Shown piece by piece: positions 15,834-21,526 of a stretch of DNA of 64,000 nucleotides; the stretch's first letter is position 1, and the number at the start of each line of letters is the position of its first letter. A program made the translations under genes and the position numbers. Source of the DNA: Candidatus Marsarchaeota archaeon. GTDB taxonomy: Archaea; Micrarchaeota; Micrarchaeia; Micrarchaeales; Micrarchaeaceae. Under the pieces are notes generated by a model. It was not told the origin of the DNA. It worked only from the letters and a program-made list of their open reading frames with translations, and ran no database searches. The stretch spans positions 62,001 to 126,000 of the forward strand of contig JAMCZQ010000002.1 of NCBI GenBank assembly GCA_023485295.1, given 5' to 3'.

Positions 15834-16649
15834 ATGCGAGAAGTAATGTTCGCTGGCAGTTTCTACCCAAGGGGCAGAAACGAGCTGCAAGAGTTTGTAA
15901 AGGGAGAAGGCATCAAAGGCAAGGACATTGGCACTTCAAAGGTGCTGTCAATGGTCGTCCCGCACGCAGGCTATGTTTACTCCGGCACTACTGCGCTCCT
16001 TGCATACAAGGCAGCTTCGGCCCAAGCAGACGGCTTTGATTCCGTAGTGATAATAGGCCCAAACCATACTGGCATGGGCCTGCAGATCGGCGTTTCAATC
16101 GATGACTGGCGAACCCCTCTCGGTGAGATAAAAAACGACTCGAAATTTGCGCACAAGATAATAGAAAGCGGCAACGGCGTGGAGCACGATGAGCTTTCGC
16201 ATAGGGAGGAGCATTCAATAGAGGTGCAGCTTCCGTTCGTGCAGTATTATTTTAAAGGCCTTCCAATTGTCCCTATCTGCATGGGCAATCAGAGCCTGCC
16301 TGCATCTAAGGAGCTTGCAAAAGCCATATCTGCTTCTGCAAAGGAGCTTGGCAGAAAGCCTTTGGTGATAGCGAGTTCGGACTTTGACCACTACGAGCCA
16401 GCGGAAATAGCCAAATCCAAGGATTTCAAGCTCATAAAGGAGCTTGAGGCGCTCAATCCAGAGCACTTCAACCTTCTTGTAAACGAGATTATGGACAGCA
16501 CATGCGGATACGGCCCCACAACTGTGGCTGCAATATACGCTAAAAGCGCAGGCAGCAGCAAAGGCATACTGCTGAAGTATTCCAATTCAGGGGACGTGAC
16601 AAAAGACTACTCAAGCGTTGTGGCTTATGCATCCATAGTCTTCGTCTGA
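15834..16649 (+). CDS. MEMO-family protein
   Basis: This 271-residue protein is of the MEMO (Mho1/AmmeMemo) family, which is structurally related to class III ring-opening dioxygenases. The visible signature includes MVVPHAGYVYSGTTALLAYK with its conserved His, VVIIGPNHTGMG, EEHSIEVQLPFVQY, ASSDFDHYEP and DSTCGYGPTTVA. In prokaryotes MEMO pairs with AMMECR1 and a radical SAM protein; AMMECR1 is nearby at 11568. The enzymatic reaction is not established. Start ATG 15834 follows aaggataaaatacat, a likely TATA region about 40 bases upstream. Confidence 0.9.
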   Translation: MREVMFAGSFYPRGRNELQEFVKGEGIKGKDIGTSKVLSMVVPHAGYVYSGTTALLAYKAASAQADGFDSVVIIGPNHTGMGLQIGVSIDDWRTPLGEIKNDSKFAHKIIESGNGVEHDELSHREEHSIEVQLPFVQYYFKGLPIVPICMGNQSLPASKELAKAISASAKELGRKPLVIASSDFDHYEPAEIAKSKDFKLIKELEALNPEHFNLLVNEIMDSTCGYGPTTVAAIYAKSAGSSKGILLKYSNSGDVTKDYSSVVAYASIVFV

Positions 16650-16661
16650 CCGCACTGCACA

Positions 16662-16970
16662 TCATTCCTTATTGTTTATGCTGAGGCCCTTGAGGTATGC
16701 TGTCGCGCCCTTGAACCTCTTGCCCGAGACTTCTATAATCGGCACCTTGAACAGCCTTTTGTAAGACTTGTCATAAAGTATTGCATATGCGTCCTTCAAG
16801 CTGTCCTTGTCCTTAAGGCCAGAACCGTAGAATATCCTGTAATATTTGGCCCCTGAGCGCCTTATGGCGTCCATTGCATTTTCCCAATTCTGCTTTGAAG
16901 GGTTTTGCAGCAGCTGCTTTATCCTAGATTCATAGTCCGCCTTACCCTGGTGTTTTGTACTTTTTGCCAA
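16662..16970 (-). CDS. Small basic hypothetical protein downstream of peroxiredoxin
   Basis: I do not recognise this 102-residue basic protein. It is a mix of helices and short strands (IRRSGAKYYRIFYGSGL, then RLFKVPIIEVSGKRFKGATA) with no cysteines, signal peptide or membrane segment. It starts 4 bases after the peroxiredoxin stop codon, so the two are almost certainly one transcript. Its basic charge would suit RNA or DNA binding, but that is speculative. Confidence 0.6.
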   Translation of the reverse strand: MAKSTKHQGKADYESRIKQLLQNPSKQNWENAMDAIRRSGAKYYRIFYGSGLKDKDSLKDAYAILYDKSYKRLFKVPIIEVSGKRFKGATAYLKGLSINNKE

Positions 16971-16974
16971 AAAA

Positions 16975-17436
16975 TCACTTCGCTTTGCTTTTCAAAAATT
17001 CGATTACCTCATCTGCATGCCCTTTCGGGCTTACTTTCTCAAATATCTTTGCTATGTTGCCTGCCTTGTCAATAATATAAGTATTCCTGAGGGTGCCTAC
17101 GCCGAAAATGCCCCTGTCGCCGTATGCGCCATAGCTTTTTATCACAGAGCTGTCAGGATCTGCGAGCAGCAAAAATTTGAGGCCGTATTTATCTATGAAT
17201 TTCCCATGCGATTTCAAGTCGTCCTTGCTGATGCCTACTACCTCGGCATTCAGCTTCTTTATGCTGTCAAGCTTTTTGTTGAATTCGTTTGCCTCCATGG
17301 TGCAGCCAGGGGTATTGTCTTTCGGATAGAAATACAGTACCACGTATTTGCCTGCAAATTCTCTTAGCGAATGGCTCTTGCCGTCCGAGCCTTTGAGCAT
17401 GAAATCCGGTGCTTTGCCTCCTTCCTTTACCTCCAT
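16975..17436 (-). CDS. bcp: Peroxiredoxin of the Bcp/PrxQ type, 1-Cys form
   Basis: This 153-residue thiol peroxidase has the peroxidatic Cys45 in YPKDNTPGCTMEANEF, the Bcp/PrxQ signature. The residue five positions later, often a resolving Cys in this family, is Asn, and the protein has no other cysteine. It must therefore act as a 1-Cys peroxiredoxin, resolved by an external thiol. The thioredoxin reductase at 13677 could feed such a pathway. It reduces hydrogen peroxide and organic peroxides. It heads a two-gene unit with the small gene at 16662. Confidence 0.92.
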   Translation of the reverse strand: MEVKEGGKAPDFMLKGSDGKSHSLREFAGKYVVLYFYPKDNTPGCTMEANEFNKKLDSIKKLNAEVVGISKDDLKSHGKFIDKYGLKFLLLADPDSSVIKSYGAYGDRGIFGVGTLRNTYIIDKAGNIAKIFEKVSPKGHADEVIEFLKSKAK

Positions 17437-17467
17437 GCAATCACATGGATATAGCTCATGGAAAGCC

Positions 17468-17478
17468 TAATAAATTAT
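17468..17478 (+). promoter_or_regulatory. TATA box of the Nudix gene
   Basis: The run taataaattat lies about 25-34 bases before ATG 17502, the spacing expected for a leaderless transcript starting at that codon. This is the main reason to prefer 17502 over ATG 17481, which is too close to the box. Confidence 0.5.
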
Positions 17479-17501
17479 CTATGCGTAAAAAATCCGAGCC
17501 A

Positions 17502-18029
17502 ATGGAATCAGATACAAAGCTTGAGCAATTTATAAGGAGCTATCCGAACCTCAGGGATGTCACGCTGTGCTACTTCGTAGACAAGAGCGCCGGCAGGATA
17601 CTGCTTGCCATGAAGAAGCGCGGCTTCGGCTCAGGCAAATACAACGGCCTTGGGGGCAAAGTCAAAGCCGGCGAAACAGTAGAAGAAGCCATGGTGCGCG
17701 AGGCTGAAGAGGAATCGCACTCGGTACCGGAAAGATACGAAAAAGCCGGGGTCATAAACTTCTACTTCGACTACCCTGGCAAAGAGGCCGAATTGAACCA
17801 GCGAGTTCATGTGTACCTCGTATATGAATGGCGCGGTGAGCCTGCGGAGAGCGAAGAGATGAAACCCGAATGGGTCGGGATAGGCAAAATACCGCTCGGG
17901 CTGATGTGGGACGACGACAAATACTGGCTTCCTCAGATCTTGCAAGGCAAGAGCGTTGAGGCATACTTCCTGATGGATGCCCTAGGCAAGGTCAAGGACG
18001 CAAAGATAAACTATACGCGCAAAAAGTGA
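17502..18029 (+). CDS. Nudix hydrolase, MTH1/MutT-like
   Basis: This 175-residue Nudix enzyme has the box GGKVKAGETVEEAMVREAEE starting at residue 51 (GX5EX7REXXEE). The preceding KRGFGSGKYNGLGGKV closely follows MTH1-type 8-oxo-dGTP/2-OH-dATP diphosphatases. It most likely cleans oxidised nucleotides from the pool, fitting the nearby peroxiredoxin, thioredoxin reductase and DinB. ATG 17502 fits a leaderless start; ATG 17481 would add seven basic residues. It is divergent from bcp and converges on the aminotransferase gene with a 2-base gap. Confidence 0.88.
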   Translation: MESDTKLEQFIRSYPNLRDVTLCYFVDKSAGRILLAMKKRGFGSGKYNGLGGKVKAGETVEEAMVREAEEESHSVPERYEKAGVINFYFDYPGKEAELNQRVHVYLVYEWRGEPAESEEMKPEWVGIGKIPLGLMWDDDKYWLPQILQGKSVEAYFLMDALGKVKDAKINYTRKK

Positions 18030-18031
18030 AT

Positions 18032-19045
18032 TCACTTCCTGTATTCTGCGACAAGCTCAAGCAAGCGTTCCGCGAATTTTACCATTTGCGAATGGGTGCC
18101 TATGGCTGCACGCATGTAAGGGCCGTGGAGCCCGCTGAATTCCGGGTCAGAAGCGATGAACGCTATTATATTGCTCTTTTTCAGCCCTGAATAGACATAT
18201 CTCATTTCTGAATTGCTTTCAAATCTGATGAACACGAAACCGCCGTTCGACTTGAACGTGAACACGCCCCCATCGCTGAGCCTTTTCTCCAGGATGTCGC
18301 GCTCCCTTATCACGCCTGCAATCTTCCTCCTGTAGTAGCCCATGCTTTTAAGCGCCGCAATGCCAGCATCCCTTGCAGACCTGTTCACGTTAAATTCCTG
18401 CTTAGAATTGTTCAACCTGCGTATAAGATCGGCATTTGCAATCAGGTAGCCAAGCCTTATGCCGGAAAGCCCGAAGGCCTTTGAGAACGTCCTGAGCACA
18501 ATCAGGTTCCTGTGCTTGCCTATAAGGTCCGCAACGCTCTCATTGCAGAATTCCATGTATGCTTCATCAACCACTGCTATGCCCTTTGCCTTTTCCACAA
18601 AAGAGTCTATCCTTTCCCTTTCAGTAATGGTGCCAGTAGGGTTGTTTGGGTTGCATATCCATGTGAGCGTAGCCCATCTTAGGTCGCTGTCAGTATAGCG
18701 CAGCTCGTAATTGCGCCCATCAGCCATGCACTGCTTCAGCCTGATCTGCGAACCAGCTCCTTTCGCTATGTACTCATATTCTCCGTATGTCGGTGCAGGT
18801 ATAAGCACGCGCTTTCCGAAGAGGAACGTCAGCATGCCTATTGCTTCGTCTCCCCCGTTAGTGGGCAGTACGTTTTCAGGCTTGACATTGCTGTAATCCG
18901 CAATGGCCTTTTTCAGCTCTTCATACCATTCGTAAGGGTATGCATTCACCATCCTCAAAGAGGCGCTCAAAGCCCTCTTCACTGCTGGGGACGGAGAGTA
19001 CGCAGAACCAGAATAATCAAGCCTAATAATGCTTGTCTTTGTCAT
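18032..19045 (-). CDS. Class I/II aminotransferase, HisC-like
   Basis: This 337-residue PLP enzyme resembles histidinol-phosphate aminotransferase: NPNNPTG at 132-138, DEAY at 160-163 and the PLP lysine K189 in RTFSKAFGLSGIRLGY. Length suits the HisC branch. No other histidine-biosynthesis gene is in the window, and HisC-like enzymes also transaminate aromatic amino acids, so the substrate is open (His pathway or Tyr/Phe). It is a single-gene unit. Confidence 0.85.
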   Translation of the reverse strand: MTKTSIIRLDYSGSAYSPSPAVKRALSASLRMVNAYPYEWYEELKKAIADYSNVKPENVLPTNGGDEAIGMLTFLFGKRVLIPAPTYGEYEYIAKGAGSQIRLKQCMADGRNYELRYTDSDLRWATLTWICNPNNPTGTITERERIDSFVEKAKGIAVVDEAYMEFCNESVADLIGKHRNLIVLRTFSKAFGLSGIRLGYLIANADLIRRLNNSKQEFNVNRSARDAGIAALKSMGYYRRKIAGVIRERDILEKRLSDGGVFTFKSNGGFVFIRFESNSEMRYVYSGLKKSNIIAFIASDPEFSGLHGPYMRAAIGTHSQMVKFAERLLELVAEYRK

Positions 19046-19135
19046 AAGCTGTATTCCATTGCCAAACTGGCATTATATGTAATCCCAAGCAAGTATTAAA
19101 AGCATTGTGCGCAGTGCGTTGCCCACAAGCTGCAG

Positions 19136-19858
19136 CTACAAATGCAGGCCTGAACCAAGAGAGCGGCTCTTTATGCTTTTCATGAGCCTAGGCAGGCTAG
19201 TACGGCCCAGCCCTATGAGCAAAACGAAAAATACCGGCAGTGCAAGAATCCCTGCAATATGTATAAGGCCGTTATGCAGATATGCCGCAATGCCTAAGAC
19301 CCACACAGTTATCATGAAGGCATATGCAAATAGCGCGATGCTGCCCCTGCCACTACTGCTTATACCGCGCTTGCCCCTCTTGTTACTTAGCATGTAGAAA
19401 AGCTCTATGCTCATGAATACTGCCAAGAAAAGGCACATGTCGAACCCCAGTATGGATGTGCCTGTAGCTACATGCAGATTAACCCCATGATACGCAGCAA
19501 TGTAAGCCCAAGAAGATGCCGAAGCTATGTACGTTGTTATTATTCCAGAGGCAAAAACATAAAGCATAAAGAAGCGCACCCCTGAAAGCTTTTCGAAGCG
19601 GTCAAAATAGAAGCCCGCAGCGAATACGAGCATCGCAACAAGCAAGAAATTCACGACAAGCTCCATAAAAGCGGGATGCCCTTCAACGAGCAGTGCACAA
19701 TTCTCTATAGGGTTGAACGGTGATGTGGCGAATAGGAAGACATTGCTGGTTATCGGGGCACTGCAACTGCCCTCTGCTGCCGATACAATCGCATAGAGGG
19801 CTGCAAATATCAGCGCGTATTCAAGCCCCTTCAGCGTATGCCCGATGTAGCCCTTCAT
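19136..19858 (-). CDS. Rhomboid-like multi-span membrane protein
   Basis: This 240-residue protein has about six membrane helices. The pattern resembles rhomboid intramembrane proteases: MELVVNFLLV (where HxxxN is usual), then FYFDRFEKLSGVRFFMLYVFASG matching the conserved E/G-rich loop. GTSILGF holds S135 in place of the catalytic GxSG, and HIAGILAL supplies H200 with G203. The Ser and His of the dyad are retained, but the GxSG is loosened and the oxyanion His is Glu66. It may be a divergent active protease or an inactive rhomboid relative. It lies directly beside the tRNA-Thr island. Fold call is moderate. Confidence 0.5.
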   Translation of the reverse strand: MKGYIGHTLKGLEYALIFAALYAIVSAAEGSCSAPITSNVFLFATSPFNPIENCALLVEGHPAFMELVVNFLLVAMLVFAAGFYFDRFEKLSGVRFFMLYVFASGIITTYIASASSWAYIAAYHGVNLHVATGTSILGFDMCLFLAVFMSIELFYMLSNKRGKRGISSSGRGSIALFAYAFMITVWVLGIAAYLHNGLIHIAGILALPVFFVLLIGLGRTSLPRLMKSIKSRSLGSGLHL

Positions 19859-19971
19859 TGCATCATACCAAATAACCTGCCAGATTATTTATAGAATACC
19901 ATGTTTTGATCGGCCAAGCTATTTTAGCATGAATGCAAGCATTAAAACTGTCTGCTGAGCGTAATTCAATA

Positions 19972-19982
19972 AGCCCCAAGAG
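19972..19982 (+). repeat. Left direct repeat (candidate att site) of the tRNA-Thr island
   Basis: AGCCCCAAGAG here is identical to 21268-21278, which is the exact 3' end of tRNA-Thr(CGT) on the opposite strand. A copy of a tRNA 3' end about 1.3 kb away, with AT-rich DNA between, is the usual trace of site-specific integration. Confidence 0.6.
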
Positions 19983-19994
19983 AGTGCTCTCTTG
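19977..19994. repeat. Inverted repeat overlapping the left att-like repeat
   Basis: CAAGAGAG-TG-CTCTCTTG has 8-bp perfect arms around a 2-base centre. It begins inside the 11-bp direct repeat and runs into the island. It could be a recombinase or regulator site, or an RNA hairpin; no copy lies at the right end. Confidence 0.55.
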
Positions 19995-20016
19995 TCGATA
20001 AGGAACCCGCCGTTTA

Positions 20017-20229
20017 TTAATGGTTATCGCCCTTGATATGTTTAGATTCATGCTTTCTTATTATGCTTACTTTAATTATAACGTATAAACCTAGGATAAA
20101 TAGCACAACAACAGTTAACGTGCTAAAATCGATGCCAAAAAATAAAGCACTTATAAAAGACAAAAATCCAAGGAAGCCAGTCGCGATTATCAGACTAATT
20201 AAAACTAACCAAAACTTCCAGTTGCTCAT
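20017..20229 (-). CDS. Small two-helix membrane protein in AT-rich island
   Basis: This 70-residue protein has two hydrophobic helices (about 5-30 and 36-58) and a short basic/His-containing tail (RKHESKHIKGDNH). No family recognised. The coding DNA is visibly AT-richer than flanking genes (14 G/C in the 60 bases 20041-20100), which fits foreign origin. It lies on the opposite strand to the other two island genes. Confidence 0.5.
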   Translation of the reverse strand: MSNWKFWLVLISLIIATGFLGFLSFISALFFGIDFSTLTVVVLFILGLYVIIKVSIIRKHESKHIKGDNH

Positions 20230-20270
20230 ACCCTTGCCTATTGTATACTATAAATTAGATAAATAATAAA

Positions 20271-20281
20271 CTATTTAATAA
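20271..20281 (+). promoter_or_regulatory. TATA box of the zinc-finger membrane gene
   Basis: The sequence ctatttaataa is centred about 29 bases before GTG 20305 and supports a leaderless or near-leaderless start at that codon. Confidence 0.5.
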
Positions 20282-20304
20282 AGCGATACAATATTGAATT
20301 AGCG

Positions 20305-20916
20305 GTGAGATATTTGGAGAAGCTGCCTTCACCGAAATATAACATTTGTAGCATGAATAATTGCCGTAATAAAGCTGTCGCTGGATGTATGTATTGTAAA
20401 AAGACATTCTGCAAAGAACACAGTGACCCGATACTTGTAATGTCAGCTAGAGAGGCTTGGAATTTAACAGGCTTGAGAGAATCTGATCCGATAAAATACA
20501 AAAAATATGTTGATGATTGGAATAGAACAGATGGTCACCCGTGCCCAGCATATACTGGGGCTTGGAATAAAAAGCATGATAAAGAACTTATCAATAATGG
20601 TAAGATAATACGATTCCCACCTAAAGAATCAAAACATTCGACTCACACTAGTATACATAACGGTGACGCATCGGGAAAGATTAGACAGATTACAGGCCTT
20701 GTTCTCATCATCATAGCGATAGTTATCCTTGCTTTATCGTATAATGCTTACATAACTAGCTACCATAAAACGATAAGCACCTCCAACTTTACCTTCTTAT
20801 TCTCTGGCATATTCTGGGATTTAGTTGGCATACTTATAGGTGCAGTATTGATTGCCATAGGACTGATTTTAGCATACCCTAAGGGTGCTAGATGGCTTGC
20901 TAACAGAAATAGGTAA
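20305..20916 (+). CDS. AN1-like zinc finger protein with two membrane helices
   Basis: This 203-residue protein has an N-terminal zinc-finger pattern, C15-x4-C20-x7-C28-x2-C31-x4-C36-x2-H39, followed later by an HPC, close to AN1-type fingers known in eukaryotes and some archaea. The C-terminal third has two hydrophobic helices (about 128-148 and 168-190), so the finger is likely cytosolic and membrane-tethered. The start is GTG 20305, supported by a TATA box about 29 bases upstream. It is 6 bases from the next membrane gene, hence one operon. AT-rich codon use differs from neighbours. Function is unknown; zinc-finger type is a pattern-level call. Confidence 0.6.
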   Translation: MRYLEKLPSPKYNICSMNNCRNKAVAGCMYCKKTFCKEHSDPILVMSAREAWNLTGLRESDPIKYKKYVDDWNRTDGHPCPAYTGAWNKKHDKELINNGKIIRFPPKESKHSTHTSIHNGDASGKIRQITGLVLIIIAIVILALSYNAYITSYHKTISTSNFTFLFSGIFWDLVGILIGAVLIAIGLILAYPKGARWLANRNR

Positions 20917-20922
20917 ATTATT

Positions 20923-21177
20923 ATGAAGATTAACGCTGAAAAGTGGGATGAATTTATTAAACGATATTTTGTTGCGGTATTGGGTGGAATTGTATCTGGT
21001 TATATTATTGCAGGAATAGGAATATACCACCTGACATTTTTGTTCTTTACTATTTACCTTGTAGCAATAGTAGTTATCGGTGCTATAATTGGTTATATCA
21101 TATATAGCCAGATAGGGATTAAATCTAAACCAGATAACATTACTCCCCCTCCACCTCCTCCATCAAGTCCTGTATAA
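20923..21177 (+). CDS. Small membrane protein with proline tail
   Basis: This 84-residue protein has two membrane helices (about 15-34 and 38-61) and a C-terminal tail with six consecutive prolines (NITPPPPPPSSPV). It is co-transcribed with the AN1-like gene (6-base gap) and shares its low GC. No family recognised. Confidence 0.5.
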   Translation: MKINAEKWDEFIKRYFVAVLGGIVSGYIIAGIGIYHLTFLFFTIYLVAIVVIGAIIGYIIYSQIGIKSKPDNITPPPPPPSSPV

Positions 21178-21267
21178 ATTCATATAGTAGCGGATCCTTT
21201 TCTTTAAGTGCTATGTTGCCTTTGGCTTTCTTTAGTTTTTTATAAGGGTTCCTTACTATGGGTTAAG

Positions 21268-21364
21268 AGCCCCAAGAGGGAGTTGAACCCTCGGCCTCCT
21301 GTTTCCACGGCCCTGCGCCTACAGGGTTTACGAGACAGGCGCTCTACCACTGAGCTACTGGGGC
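21268..21364 (-). tRNA. tRNA-Thr (anticodon CGT) with 25-nt intron at 37/38
   Basis: The minus-strand cloverleaf has acceptor GCCCCAG/TTGGGGC with discriminator T, D-arm GCTC-AGTGGTA-GAGC, anticodon stem CCTGT/ACAGG and loop CTCGTAA (anticodon CGT). A 25-nt intron (21304-21328) interrupts at the canonical position between bases 37 and 38 and can form the hairpin CCCTG-TAGGCG-CAGGG. T-arm GAGGG-TTCAACT-CCCTC is intact. The 3' end borders the AT-rich island and matches its left repeat. Confidence 0.93.
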
Positions 21365-21526
21365 AGTAAACAGATAGATATGCAGAAATCAAAATAAATA
21401 CATATTGCTGGAAAAGCAATTGCCGATAAAGTTGCGAATGAAAGTAATAAAAATACTGAGTATGTATATTATTTATTAATCCGATGGATACACACTGATA
21501 GATTAATGCTGCAAGGAGACGTTTAC

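Larger units (their letters stand above)
19972..21278. mobile_element. Putative small integrated element at tRNA-Thr(CGT)
   Basis: The segment between the two AGCCCCAAGAG repeats is 1.3 kb, AT-rich, and holds three short genes of membrane character, two of them an operon. It ends exactly at the tRNA-Thr 3' end, a favoured archaeal integration site. There is no integrase gene, transposase or terminal inverted repeat inside, so it is either a decayed element or one moved by an enzyme supplied elsewhere. The direct repeat and its position are seen in the sequence; mobility is inferred. Confidence 0.5.

Noticed and set aside
18032..19045. Histidine biosynthesis locus
   Set aside because: Only a HisC-like aminotransferase is present, with no other his gene nearby, and the family has other substrates.
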